The notes beneath the pieces were generated by a model. It was not told where the DNA came from. It saw only the letters and a list, made by a program, of their open reading frames with translations, and made no database searches. DNA of 64,000 nt, from contig CM044322.1 of NCBI GenBank assembly GCA_024291935.2, positions 25,791,405-25,855,404 of the forward strand, in the 5' to 3' direction. Shown here in pieces: positions 32,167 through 44,165 of the stretch. The position numbers were made by a program, and so were the translations under genes. Source of the stretch: Okapia johnstoni. Lineage: Eukaryota; Chordata; Mammalia; Artiodactyla; Giraffidae. Each line of letters starts with the position of its first letter. The first letter of the stretch is position 1.

Positions 32167-32420
32167 AGCAAGTATACTTCAATAAAAAATTTTTTTTTAA
32201 GAAAAAAGGAGAGCAAGGCAGAAAGAAAGTGCAGGAGAGGAGAGAATGACATTCTTGGGACCCCTAGATCAAGCTATACCTGAAGTTAAGTCTATCTCCA
32301 GACTTTTCAATTAAAGAGCCAATAAAAATCCTTTGTGATTACGTGTTCAGTTTGTGTCATTTGCAACCAAAAGGCTAATGCCAGAACCAAAAGTGAACTG
32401 CCTTTGCATAGTTTGTGGCT

Positions 32421-32864
32421 CACAGTGTGAGCTTAAGCTCTTCCAGTTCTGCATATAGAATGTGTTGGGCTCCAGTCTTGAGAAATACCTTCAAGCAAAA
32501 GCTGGAAATATTTGGGTGAAAAAGAACATTTGTTTATTTTCCAGCTCATACACCGTGGATGTGCAATTCTAATCTCCTTTTAAAGGGCAGTTCTTTGGAA
32601 CTGGATGCTGCTTAAATACCAGGCCCAGACAGCTGCCAAGGGGAACATCATCCAGTGATTATTTTTCAACAGCAGCAAAGTGGCTGGATGGCTTTACATT
32701 TTTTTATTGCCATAAAACATTGTAGAGACTGTAGATTGCGTTAGCTGTGTGTGCTCAACCCTTGGGAACCATGTGAGGAATAAAGAGAAGAGGAAATGAA
32801 AGAGCTTTGCCACATACCTATGTGTGTTCCAGAACTAGTGATGGGTGTTTTAGGTTTCTTAACT
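32421..32864. other. Unassigned sequence
   Basis: Repeat-free, AT-rich, no coding signal. Confidence 0.5.
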
Positions 32865-33010
32865 CATTCTATTTGGGATTAGAGTCCTGGATTCAGGTCC
32901 AAGATATGCCAGTGATGGGCTGCAAGACCTTGAACAAGCCACTTAGCTGCTCTGGCCTTAGCTTATTCGTCTGTCAGTGGGGTAATAAATATCTATCATT
33001 ATCAGAGAAC
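32865..33010 (+). mobile_element. MIR SINE, sense
   Basis: GATTAGAGTCCTGGATTCAG, GCAAGACCTTGAACAAGCCA and TTCGTCTGTCAGTGGGGTAA follow sense MIR. Confidence 0.78.
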
Positions 33011-33209
33011 TGTGCTCCGTCTAACTGGAGTCTGTTGGAAGGCATGTTTAAAGGGAAAGTAAGAAAGCATTAGCAGTGTAAGCCTGTTCATGTTCCAAGT
33101 GATGGGTTTGCCAAGGAAGAGGTGATTTGCTCTTGTCTTTTGGCCCACCATATTTAGGCTGATCAGTGCAGTCCTTTTCATGGCTGTTGTGTGATAGATA
33201 TCACTGGTG

Positions 33210-33415
33210 AGAACTCCAGCCCTCAAGTCGCACAGGCCAGGCCTCGAGTCCTGCCTCCAGCATGTACATACTGCCTGTCCTTGGGCAAAACTCAGTGTCC
33301 TCATCAGTAAAATGGGGTTGTTGGAGGATCCACAGAGATACTCTATTTTGAGAGCTATTCATACTTCTAGAAAAATCCTGGGTGTTCAGTAAATGCTAGT
33401 ATTAATAATTCATAT
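33210..33415 (+). mobile_element. MIR SINE, sense
   Basis: GAGTCCTGCCTCCAGCATGT, GTCCTTGGGCAAAACTCAGT, CCTCATCAGTAAAATGGGGT and GTGTTCAGTAAATGCTAGTA fit a near full-length MIR. Confidence 0.82.
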
Positions 33416-33717
33416 TTTGAGAGCCAAAGCAGACACTTTTATGCTGGAACTATACTGGAACATGCCATAACTAAAATTGTTGGAAACAGATATGGAAATA
33501 AAACATCATCTGTGCAGATCCCCACCTCCTGTGATCTTCTTGCTCTTGGGACTCTACACAAACTTGGCAGGTATCTTGTCCTCTCTGAGAAACATTTTCT
33601 CAGCCACAATGAGAGGAGAGGCCAACGGAACAAAGATTGGAAATAATCTGAGCCTGTTAGTCCCATTCAGCTCTGACTTGCTGTGGTTCTAAGTAATTGT
33701 AAATTAATTTTATTTTT

Positions 33718-33920
33718 GTTAGCCACTCAGTCATGTCTGACTCTTTCCAATCCCATGGACTGTAGCCCTCCAGGCTCCTCTGTCCATGGAATTCTCCAGG
33801 CAAGAATACTGGAATGGATAGCCATTCCCTTCTCCAGGGGATCTTCCTGACCAGGGATTGTACCCAGGTTTCCCTCATTGCAGGCAGATTCTTTTACCAT
33901 CTGAGCCACCAGGGAAGCCC
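33718..33920 (-). mobile_element. Bov-tA SINE, antisense
   Basis: Complete antisense element with a perfect 13-bp target duplication TAATTTTATTTTT at 33705-33717 and 33921-33933. Confidence 0.96.
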
Positions 33921-33933
33921 TAATTTTATTTTT

Positions 33934-36900
33934 AAATAGTAAAAAAGCATAAAAAGTTTCTAGAGTCAAAGAAAGAGCCCCTGGCTACACAGCTCAACTC
34001 AAACTCCATGAGAAGAAGGGGGCCTCTATGTAAGAAGGATGCATGGTTTAGAAGTTTGGAAGAGAGGAAGCTTCTGCTTTGCTTTAAATGGTCTCAAACC
34101 CCAGTTCTTTGCAGGGAAAATGCAGGAAGCATGACACAGCCCCAGAAAAAAGGAGGCAAAAACTGGATGTTGAGAAAAGCAGTAGAAAACAGTGAAAACA
34201 GCAGGGATTTGAGGATGCTGAGTGACAGTTACCCTTGCATGTATTTGTCATCAGTTTTGAGGCTCTGCCCCCTCCCAGGTTCTCCCACCCCTGCAGTATT
34301 CAGTGCCCCTGAAGAAAGCTGACCTGGGACAGAACAAAATCTATTTTGGAATTTTGAATTTCAAAAGCCTAGACTGAGGCACAACACAGAAGATGTGGAA
34401 TTCCAGATGGTAAACATCCTCCCATCCAGAGGGGAAGCAGAGGAAATGTAGGTGCCAGTGGGCCCTAATCGGGGCCCTCCATGTTGCATCACTCTGGGAG
34501 CCTCAGAGAGTTGGGGGCAAACCACCTCACAGATGGGCCTCAGAGAACCAGGAAAATCTTGGAGTCTCCTGCATCTGGCGTGACTCAGCAGCAGCAGAAA
34601 TGTCTGAGTGAGGAGTGAATGGGCCTGGGACAGCCTCAAATGATTCCTGTGCCAAGTGTTCCCAGCCCTAGAGTGTTTCCAGGTACCCTCAGGGTCACAG
34701 GATGCCATGGCCACCATGGCTCCTTTCCATGGGACCGGGTATCTGACACAGGTGTGTCCTCTGTCATGCCACAGGTGGTAAGAGAACGATGCCCCACTGC
34801 TGGGGTGAGGTAGGACCTAGTGACATGAGCAGTCTGATGACAAGAATACAAGGTGGAAACAGAGAACTTCAGACAGTGGCGGACACAAGATCCAGGGGTA
34901 TCCAGGCCTGGTGGTTCATTCTACAGACAGCAGTATGATGGACTGAGTATGGCCAGGCTGGAAACACAGGGATGAAGATGACTATAGCCTGGTTCACACG
35001 GTTTTTCCCATCAGTAGTCACTGCATGATGGAGGAGACAGACCTACCAAGACTGAGAGGAATGGAAAACCATGACAGCAGCAAACAGCAGGAGTGGGGAG
35101 GGAAGAACAGTGAGAATGAGAGAGAAATGGGCACTGGGTCTGCAGGAGCCCAGGAGTGGTTGTGTGTGGGATGCCAGGCACCTAGGAACTGGGGGGAGCA
35201 GGGGAGCAAACGGAGGTGCACACCAACCCAGTGTACCTCACTATAAAAGGTAGCAGCTTACAGGACAACCAACTTTTTGTCACAAAAAGTCAAGCAGAGT
35301 TCCTCTTCCTGAGCGAGAGCATAGCCATAGTGCCAGGGAGGAGGCTTGGGGGAAGAGCTGAGCACAGTCCGGCTGGGGTTCGCCCCCCTCCAGATGCAGC
35401 CGCCTCCCAGAATTTCCCCTGTTCCTCTATGGAAATGAACTGAACCATTAGCAACACGCGATCACCCTCCAAAACTCCCTCTAGACCTCGATTCTCCTGC
35501 AAGAAACCAAAGGTGGTTTTATTTCAACACCTGTCTAACCGGTCCCAACTAAAAATGAACAGTATCCTGAAAAGAAAAGAGCAAAACCAAACCGGAGGGG
35601 CAGAATGATCCCAGCCTGAAGCATGCCATTCACTCACTCGGCCCCATTCCCTCAAGGGAAAAAGGGGCATGTGAGAGGCTGGAGCTGAGACACACGTGCA
35701 GTGACTGCTCTCGGAGAAGAGGAGGGGACGGCTCCCCATTCCTGCTAACAGCCCACAGGCAAAGCTCGGATGAGCTAATGTGTGTCCGGCCACAAGGTCA
35801 TGTGAGCTGATCAATGCCAGGGGGTGGGGAGCATTCTACATCTCCAACATCGTTAAGAGAAATGGAAATACAGAACAGGATCTGGGGACAGGGTTCTGAG
35901 GACGCCCTCCAAACGCTGGTGAACTTGGACTCTGACATTTACAGAGATGCCCATGACTGCTTGAGCCAAATCCCTTTTCACTTGGTGTGGCCAATGTGAT
36001 ATTTAAACAGAAATGTCACCCTCATGACATTTCTGTCCCCAAACCCTTCAGAACCCTGCTGTCCTTGGGTTGGTTCATTCATGGTCTCTATCCAAAGTGA
36101 AAACTGTTGATAAAAACAGGAAGAAAAAAAAAGAAAAAAAGTAAAGTTGGGCTTGATGAACTGGGGATTAAATGAAGCCAAGTCTTTTAATGAAATGGGA
36201 GCTTTGTCATGCTGAGAAATAAGCTTTTGTGTTTTGAAACTTATTCCTAAAAACACGGCCCTGTCTTTAGTTGAGTCTCTAGCCTGAGACAGTGGACTGT
36301 GGTCCACGCCTCCATGGAGCAATTCAAGCAAGACAGCAGCCAAGCACCTGGCTTTGAACTGGAACCCAGCACCACCTCCTCTCGGTAACCGATCCGTCCA
36401 GACTTTGAGTTGGCTTCATCCTGTCTTTGAAACATTGCTTTTCTTTAAAAGTCTGGAAGAGGGAGGAAGCATGGCTCCTGAATATTTGGCTTACATCACC
36501 CTCTAGTTAGGGGTCAAGTTACTACATTGTGGTTTGGGTTATCAGAATTGATGTTTTTGGCAAATGTACACTAAAAACTGCCTTTTTTTAAGTGGATAAA
36601 AGTGCACCAGAAAAAGAAGCTCATATTTGTAGACATCAGCACATTTCAATGAGTGTTGCAGCTAAATTTGAAAGAATGTGCACTTTTGATGTTCTAGTGT
36701 AGATGTAAATTTGTGTTGAGGAATGTACACTCAGCTCTGTTATTTCAAATTTTTCACACAGGCCTTCTCCACCAAGAGTGTCATAGACACATGGAAAAAA
36801 TACAAACAAACTCATACCCCAAGCTGCACAGAAGCCTCCTTTACCAATGAGTTTTTCTGTTCCAGCATCAACTTCATTCATTAAGCAAGAAACAATTTTC

Positions 36901-37265
36901 ACAGTTTCCACCATCTCTGCTTTGTTTTCCCAGTGAGATGACTGTAACTGACCTAACTTAAAGGAAAATAAGGTCTGCGTCCCATCTTTGGAAGAACAAA
37001 CCATCTGAGACCTACTTATGTCTGAAATGCCTTATTGGTTACAAAGGTTTGCTTTTTAGAATAAAAGCTAGGCTCAGTTGGAAGATTTGAGCAGATCCAG
37101 CTTCTTGCTGCTGTTACTTTAGGTCTTTTGTAACTTGATCATGATGATAATAATGAAAAGTATCAAGGATCAGGCTCTTTAGAAGACTTGCCTGAAGGTC
37201 TAAACCTCTGACATGTTTAGCCTGGTGCCTCGGTATCTTTGGTGTCTTGCAGTAATCCTCAGTGT
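33934..37265. other. Repeat-poor block, no gene identified
   Basis: The longest stretch in the window without a repeat I recognise (about 3.3 kb). 34.3-35.8 kb is relatively GC-rich with scattered CpG. Frames up to 122 codons exist on both strands but none has a known domain or consistent splice signals. A 36121-36140 A-rich run is the only low-complexity item. Confidence 0.5.
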
Positions 37266-37344
37266 TGTTGTTGTTTTTAATTGGGGTATAGTTTGCTTTA
37301 CAGTGTTGTGTTGCTTTTTGCTGTACAACAAAGTGAATCAACTA

Positions 37345-37690
37345 TTTGTTGCTGTTCAGTCACTAAGCTGTGTCTGACTCTTTGTGACCCCATGGACACC
37401 AGGCTCCCCTGACCTTCATTATCTCAAATTCATGTCTACTGAGCCAGTGATGCCATTCAACCATCTCATCTGCTGCTGCCCTCTTCTCCTTTTGCCTTCA
37501 ACCTTTCCCAGCATCAGAATCTTTTCCAATGAATTGGCTCTTTGTATCAGGTGGCCAAAGTATTGGAGCTTCAGCTTCTTCATCAGCCCCTCCAAAGAAT
37601 TTTCAGGGTTGATTTCCCTTAGAATTGACTTGTTCGATCTCCCTGCGGTCCAAAAGACTCTCAAGAGTGTTCTCCAGTGCCACAATTAGA
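37345..37690 (-). mobile_element. BovB LINE 3' end, antisense
   Basis: TTGTTGCTGTTCAGTCACTA to CTCCAGTGCCACAATTAG. The minus frame 37419-37685 carries the C-terminal BovB signature ([20 protein letters not shown]). A short deletion has removed sequence near CCCATGGACACCAGG. Confidence 0.93.
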
Positions 37691-37827
37691 AGGCATATAT
37701 CCTTTCCCTCTTGGACATCCCTTCTAACCCCCCACCCACCCCCTTCTAGGTCACCACAGAGTACTGAATGCTATGAGCTCCCTGTGCTATACAGCAGGTT
37801 CCCACTGGCTACCTATTTTACACATAG

Positions 37828-37830
<3 letters not shown>

Positions 37831-37899
<69 letters not shown>

Positions 37900-37900
37900 G
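37831..37900. repeat. Compound (GT)n(TA)n(TGTA)n microsatellite
   Basis: GT at 37831-37840, TA at 37841-37886, then TGTA units. It expanded inside the ruminant L1 3' UTR. Confidence 0.96.
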
Positions 37901-38100
37901 TCAGTCAATCCTAATCTCCCAATTCATCCCACCCACTTCTTCCCTCACCATGTTCACACATCTGTCCTCTGTGTCTCTATCCCTGCCTTGCAAATAGATT
38001 CATCTATACCATTTTTCTAGATTCCACATATTTGCATTAATATATGATACTTTTTCTCTTTCTGAGTTACTTCACTCTGTATGACTGACTCTAGGTCCAT

Positions 38101-38971
38101 TCACATTGTTTTAAAGCCTGGTTTTAATAAATGTCCAAGAGGACAAGAAATACAAATATGCATTGATGTAGACAGCCCATCTTTTCATAGGAGCCATGGA
38201 ATATGAACAGTAGCTACAACAAAGCAATAGCTAGTGCATCCACAATTACCTGGACACTTAGTATGCATTGGACAACTCAAGGGGAAAGTATAGATTTTTG
38301 TGTTTCAGCTGTTGAAGGAATAGATGAATCGCAGGCCACAGACTCAAATATGGAATAAGTATCAGATCCCTTTATTTTCTTCCAAGCGGCTTAATTTCAG
38401 CTCTGACTATCCCATGATGCAGTTCTCAGGGCTCCCCCATCCCTACCCAGTCAGGTCTTTTCCTAGTACCCAGGTGTTGGGAAGGTCCCCATCCCCCAGT
38501 CCTTCCCCTGACTCCCCAGCATGTACAAGCTGTGAGTCACCAGACTACACTGGTTGCCATGGAGACACACATCATCCCAGTCTACCCATCCCTTCAGGTC
38601 TGGGGCTGCTGCTCCCACTTTTCACGTGGAGGTTGAGGGATTGTAGTGAGACTGGGAAGCACCTCACCCTGCCCCTTGGTATGCTTGTCACCCCTCTGGG
38701 TCTGGACCCTGCCAGGGTGCTGGTTCCTCTGACTCTCAGAATACTCTCTGCTTCTGGTTCAAGTAAATAGAGTTTTATCCAAAGACTATTTTGAATAGTC
38801 ATTTCAAAGACTCTCTCACTTCACTTCTATCTCAGAGGTACTCTTCTCCCTCAAACTATCCACCTCTGTGATTTTCAGCTTTGGCAAAACAAAGCTAAAA
38901 AGAGAAATACCTGGCAAGCAATTCCAACTCTCCATGCTGCCCTGAGCCTCCCAGCTACAAGCTTATGCCCT
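38101..38971. other. Unassigned sequence
   Basis: No repeat recognised. A 148-codon frame (38324-38770) has no known domain. An X-box-like site lies at 38553-38566. Confidence 0.5.
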
Positions 38972-38983
38972 ATTTGAGAAATG

Positions 38984-39192
38984 TACTTGTGCTTAGTCAC
39001 TCAGTTGTGTCTGACTCTTTTTGACCCCATGGACTGTAGCCTACCAGGCTCCTCTGTCCATGAGGATTCTCCAAGCAGGATACTGGAGTGGGTTGCCATG
39101 GCCTCCTCTAGGGGATCTTATCAATGGGGATCAAACCTAGGTATCCTGCATTGCAGGCGGGTTCTTTACCAACTGGGCCACCAGGGAAGCCC
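38984..39192 (-). mobile_element. Bov-tA SINE, antisense
   Basis: Full antisense element; perfect 12-bp target duplication ATTTGAGAAATG at 38972-38983 and 39193-39204. Confidence 0.96.
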
Positions 39193-39204
39193 ATTTGAGA
39201 AATG

Positions 39205-39859
39205 GAAAGAGGAAAATGGAGAGGTAATATTCAAGTACATATTTACATATACACGTATACACACATACACTTATAAATACATAATACACATAGATATAGA
39301 TAAACGGGGATCAGCCCCACATTTATAAATGTTACAAAGTTATATATCACTGCAGGGAGGGGGAACCTCACCATGTCCTTGTCCTGTATCATAATCCGAG
39401 AGCATTCACATATACTTGGGCAGTTTCTTAACTGAGTCTTATAGCTCTGTTGCTTAGCTAATATCTCACAGCACATACCCTCCACCTTCCCAACCCCTTC
39501 CTTTCTCTTGAGTACAGGGAGGGAGAAGCATGGGCTGGTAGATCTTAGGACACAAAAATCTAATGGCCATGAGCATCACGCCTGGTCCTGAGGCTGCACA
39601 GAATGTGCTGGAAGCCCCAGGAGGTGTCAGAGTCCATGATGTTGAAGCAGGAAACCAAGGGGACATGACACTGCCACGTGAGATGGAATAAAAATGCCAC
39701 GTATGTCAGACAAATTGAACAGCTAAGGGAAAGCAATGCTTTATTTTGAAAGTGTATATCCGAGTGGTTTATTAGATGTTATTTCTGTGCTTCAGTGTCA
39801 TTCAGAAAGCGAGGAGGCAGGATGAGAGGCCAGGGCTAGAAGCCAGTGACCAGCAATCT
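39205..39859. other. Unassigned sequence
   Basis: AT/CA-rich low complexity at 39236-39303, otherwise unique. No gene seen. Confidence 0.5.
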
Positions 39860-40010
39860 ACACCCGGCTTTTCCACAAAGGAGCCTATGGACCCTTGAGG
39901 AAGCCCATCCGCTGATCTGACCTAAATTTACTCATCTCTAAAAACAAAGGGTTGGAGCAGTTGATCACCAGGCTCTTTTCAGTTTTGACAGTCTTTGGTG
40001 GTAGTTTTTC
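39860..40010 (+). mobile_element. MIR-type SINE, sense, diverged
   Basis: ACTCATCTCTAAAAACAAAG, GGTTGGAGCAGTTGATCACC and TCTTTTCAGTTTTGACAG resemble the 3' half of MIR. Confidence 0.55.
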
Positions 40011-40716
40011 CAAGCTGACAACATTTTCGAATGCCTTTTTATCGTGATTAGGGCAACTGCTCATTATATAACTGCAAACCTGGATGGATTTTAACCCCCA
40101 GGCATGTCATTCTGCCCTGTACCATCACCATCTGACTCTATAAAACCCTGCAAGCTTTCTATATATTAAAGTTTAATAGCAGCCCAAAAGTGAGAAGGCA
40201 AAAGAAATGTGAGCAGTACCTAAGGGTGTTTCATTCGTGTTGATTCTCATATGTATGATAAATAGTTCTTATGCCTGAGAACAGGTTCTTTAAAACTCTA
40301 GCAAAGGGAGCTCATAAGGAAAATGGAAATTTTTACCATAAGGAAAATTCCCAAATATTTGTATATTTCTTTGGAGGGTATGGAAAAAGCCAGCCATTTT
40401 TAACTCTGCCAGATATATTTATCTCCAATGCTTTCCTACAAACCCAGGCTGTACAGATGCTGAGTAAAGTTAACACGGGCTTTGGATAGCAGGTCAACCA
40501 GCAGCGGCACCCAGAGCCACCTCACAGTCAGAGAAGAAGACATGTGGACATGTCTGGGTAGTTCCACACAAATGTGTACTGTTGTGTGTTTGAGTAAGTG
40601 TGTGCATGAGTACAGAGAAAGATATCAATACACATATAGGAGGGTTTAATAGCCAGTTTTGAAAGCTATGTTCTCATATACTGCTTGGAAGTTAGTTTTG
40701 TTTTTATCATTTGAAA
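40011..40716. other. Unassigned sequence
   Basis: Repeat-free, AT-rich; no coding signal. Confidence 0.5.
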
Positions 40717-41271
40717 CAGAGGTTGGACAAACTTTTTCTATCAAGGTACTTGTTTGTATGTACTCAGTCACTCAGTCATATCTGACTCTTTGTGACCCCA
40801 TGGACTATAGCCCACCCGGCTTCTCTGTTCATGGGATTCTCCAGGCAAGAATACTGGAGTGGGTTGCCATGCCCTCTTCCAGGAAATCTTTCTGACCTGG
40901 GATCAAACCCAAGTCTTCGGTATTTCAGGCAGATTCTTTACCATCTGAGCCACCAGGGAAGCCCATTCTATCAAGAGCCAGATAGCAAATATTTTAGGGT
41001 TGTGAGCCATGACATGTCTGTTGCAGCTACTCAATTGGCCATTGCAAGGTTAAAGTAGTCATAGACAGTATGAAAACAATGAGCATGCTTGTGTTCCAGT
41101 AAAACTTTATGGACACTGAAATCTGAATTTCATATCTTGCACATATTATAAAATATTGTGTTCTTTTGATTTTTTTCAACCATTTAAAAATGCAAACCCT
41201 ATTCTGAGCTAGGGAGTCATACACAAACAGTTAACAGACCAGATTTGGCCAAGAGCCATAGTTTGCCAGTA
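40717..41271 (+). mobile_element. MER5A-type hAT remnant, split by SINE
   Basis: CAGAGGTTGGACAAACTTTT start; CCAGATAGCAAATATTTTAG, TTCCAGTAAAACTTTATGG, GACCAGATTTGGCCAAGAGC and CATAGTTTGCCAG end. The central ACTGAAATCTGAATTTCATA segment marks a long form. Confidence 0.9.
40746..40965 (-). mobile_element. Bov-tA SINE, antisense, inside MER5A
   Basis: Perfect 10-bp target duplication TTCTATCAAG at 40736-40745 and 40966-40975; the split MER5A rejoins cleanly across it. Confidence 0.96.
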
Positions 41272-41399
41272 TATAATTTAGCATGCCATTTCCTGTAGGA
41301 AAAAAACGATTGTGGACATTCTTTGGGTTACCAGATCAATGTGCAAAAAGACAATTCAATCCATGAAGAACCCCAAATACGGCATATAGAATATCTAAC

Positions 41400-41585
41400 A
41401 TTTTTTAATGTTTATGCTTAGGACTGTGCAAAGCTGTTTATACTTATTACTTCCCTTAATTCTCAGCACAATCCTATGAGAAAACAGGTTTAGAGGGTTT
41501 AAGTGACTTGCTCATCTCAGCTAAGAAGTTGCAGAGCTGGGATTTGAACCAAAGTCTTGGGATTTCAGAGCTATAATATTCACAG
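41400..41585 (-). mobile_element. MIR SINE, antisense
   Basis: ATTACTTCCCTTAATTCTCA, CCTATGAGAAAACAGGTTTA and AGAGCTGGGATTTGAACCAA follow antisense MIR. Confidence 0.82.
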
Positions 41586-42396
41586 AAAAGCTACACAGCT
41601 TGATTATAAAGGCAAGGTGGTGATGCCTATAAAATGATGGTGCCTGGTGGCTACTGAACCCTCGGAACATGTCAGCTATCATCACTGTCATCATTATCAC
41701 TAATTGTACTCCTTCAACACTGCTAAATTGCCTCTTAGGATACCATTTCCTCAGTCAGAGTTCCAACCTGTAATGCCCCCAACATTTTCCCCTCTCTGCT
41801 TTTCAATATCCCAGCAGCGCCATTTTGCAAGAAAGAGTGGAAATTCTTTCTTGAGTGGGTAAAATTGACTCTTTAATTATCCACACTATTCCTCTGCCTA
41901 AGAGCATAAAAGTCAATCATTACCCAGATGCTCCAGTTGAGGGAACAAAGGGTAAAGGAAGACTGTTTTTGCAGCAGAGACGAGAACATATATGGAACTC
42001 CTTGGGGTTCATTCCAACATATGTAGGCAAGTCATAAATCAAGGAATCAGGCCTTGTATAGACAAGGATTACAGCCATGCGCTGTGTTTTATTGGAATAA
42101 AACATTTCATCATCACCGTCATCGGTAACATTTTAGTACTCATGCGAGCTACAAAGTCTGCTGAGAACAAAGAACCTTCGCGGTAGTCACAGATAAAACA
42201 GACTAATTGAAGTAGACAAAGATGTAAATAAATCTTTTTTGTCCCCTTTTCCATTTTTATCTCCCTAATCTTGGTTCCAGTTTTTTAGTTTCATAGTGCA
42301 CCTTATTTTTACATGTATCCTCAATCCCTCTCTCATTCTGGGTACAAAAACCTCATTCCCTTGGGACTATTGTCAATCACCAGAAAACCACTATAT
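41586..42396. other. Unassigned sequence
   Basis: Nothing recognised; short overlapping frames only. Confidence 0.5.
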
Positions 42397-43470
42397 AATT
42401 CAGTTTAGTTCGGTGGCTCAGGGGTGTCCGACTCTTTGCAATCCCATGGACTGCAGCAAGCCAGGCCTTGCTGTCCATCACCAACTCCCAGAGCTTGTGC
42501 AAATTCATGTCCATTGAATTGGTGATGCCATCCAACCATCTCATCCTCTGAGGTCCCCTTCTCCTCCTGCCTTCAGTCTTCCCAGCATCAGGGTCTTTTC
42601 CAGTGAGTCAGTTCTTTGCATCAGGTGACCAAAGTATTGGAGCTTCAGCTTCAGCATGAGTCCTTCCAATGACTATTCAGGACTGAGTTCCTTTAGGATT
42701 GACTGGTTTGATCTCCTTGCAGTCTAAGGGACTCTCAAGAGCCTTCTCCAACACCACAGTTCAAAACTATCAATTCTTCCACACTCAGCTTTCTTTATGG
42801 TCCAACTCTCACATCCATACATGACTGTTGGAAAAACCATAGCTTTGACTTAGATGGACCTTTGTTGGCAAAGTAATGTCTCTGCTTTTTAATATGCTGT
42901 CTAAGTTGGTCATGGCTTTTCTTTCAAGGAACAAGCGTCTTTTAATTTCATGGCTGCAGTCACCATCTGCAGTGATTTTGGAGCCCAAAAAACTAAAGTT
43001 TATCACTGTTTCCATTGTTTCTCCATCTATTTGCCATGAAGTGAAGGGACCAGATGCCATGATCTTAGTTTCTTGAATGTTGAGGTTTAAGCCAGCTTTT
43101 CACTCTCCTCTTTCACTTTCATCAAGAGGCTCTTCAGTTCCTCTTAGCTTTCTGCCATAAGGGTGGTGTCATCTGCATATCTGAGGTTATTTATTGATAT
43201 TTCTCCCAGCAGTCTTGATCCCAGCTTGTGCTTCATCCAGCCTGGCATTTCACATGGTGAATTCTACATAGAAGTTAAATAAGCAGGGTGACAATATACA
43301 GCCTTGACGTACTCCTTTCCTGCTTTGGAACCAGTCCATTGTTCCATGTCCAGTTCTAACTGTTGCTTCTTGTCCTACATACAGATTTCTCAGGAGGCAG
43401 GTAAGGTGGTCTGGTATTCCCATCTCTTAAAGAATTTTGCACAGCTTGTTGTGATCCACACATTCAAAGT
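42397..43470 (-). pseudogene. BovB LINE, antisense, reverse-transcriptase part decayed
   Basis: 3' end at left (TTCAGTTTAGTTCGGTGGCT), 5'-truncated after CACACATTCAAAG. The catalytic box is intact as YADD (minus codons at 43168-43179, context NLRYADDTTLMAES), but frames are interrupted. The minus frame 42809-43060 holds ASGPFTSWQIDGETME and GSKITADGDCSHEIKRR. Confidence 0.94.
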
Positions 43471-44165
43471 CCTTCCAATGACTATTCAGGACTGAGTTCC
43501 TTTAGGATTGACTGGTTTGATCTCCTTGCAGTCCAAGGGACTCTCTAGAGTCTTCAACACCACAGTTCAAAACTATCAGTTCTTCCACACTCAGCTTTAT
43601 TTATGGTCCAACTCTCACATCCATACATGACTACTGGAAAAACCATAGCTTTGATTAGATAGACCTTTGTTGGCAAAGTAACTTTTCTGCTTTTTAACAT
43701 GCTATCTAGATTGGATATAGCTTTTCAGCCAAGGAGCAAGCGTCTTTCAATTTCATGGCTGCAGTCACCATCTGCAGTGATTTTGGAGCCCCCCAAAATA
43801 AAGTTTCTCACTGTTTCCATTGTTTTCCCATCTATTTACCATGAAGTGATGGGACTGGATGTCATGATCTTCGCTTTTTGAATGCGTAGTGTTAAGCCAA
43901 TTTTTTCACTCTCCTCTTTCACTTTCATCAAGAGGCTCTTTAGTTCCTCTTTGCTTTCTGCCATAAGGGTGGTGTCATCTGCATATCTGAGGTTATTGAT
44001 ATTTCTCCTGGAAATCTTGATTCCAGCTTGTGCTTCATCCAGCCTGGCATTTCACATGACGTACTCTGCATATAAGTTAAATAAGCAGGGTAACAATATA
44101 TAGCCTTGACATACTCCTTTCCTAATTTGGAACCAGTCTATTGTTGCATGTTCAGTTCTGTTGCC
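43471..44165 (-). pseudogene. Second partial BovB, tandem, lacking its 3' end
   Basis: Restarts abruptly at the position equivalent to 42661 (TCCTTCCAATGACTATTCAG) and runs in parallel with the first copy to about 44165. YADD is present again (codons at 43976-43987). It has no 3' tail of its own, so it is not an ordinary target-primed insertion. Confidence 0.92.

Larger units (their letters stand above)
31857..32204 (+). mobile_element. Ruminant L1 3' end, sense, split by SINE
   Basis: ACAGCTGATTCACTTTGTTG, AGTAACACAACATTGTAAGG left of the SINE; GTATACTTCAATAAAAAA and the tail right of it. Confidence 0.88.
31560..32420 (+). mobile_element. Old mammalian LTR-like repeat, split
   Basis: CACAGTGATTGGTTCAGAAA, GACCCAAGTCGAGCCAATGA, CCTAGATCAAGCTATACCTG, AGAGCCAATAAAAATCC and TGTGTCATTTGCAACC read in the order of an ancient LTR-like element with an internal poly-A signal. 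The family is not resolved. L1 and Bov-tA are inserted between 31857 and 32204. Confidence 0.6.
37268..38100 (-). mobile_element. Ruminant L1 3' UTR, antisense, split by BovB
   Basis: TTTAATTGGGGTATAGTTTG, AGGTCACCACAGAGTACTGA, CCATTTTTCTAGATTCCACA and TTACTTCACTCTGTATGACT are the antisense bovine L1 3' UTR. A BovB and a TA array lie in it. Confidence 0.92.

Noticed and set aside
38324..38770. 148-codon frame in unique sequence
   Set aside because: Pro/Ser-rich and composition-driven, no known domain, no splice or promoter context.
42397..44165. Active BovB source element
   Set aside because: 5'-truncated, frames broken, and the second copy lacks a 3' end despite intact YADD boxes.
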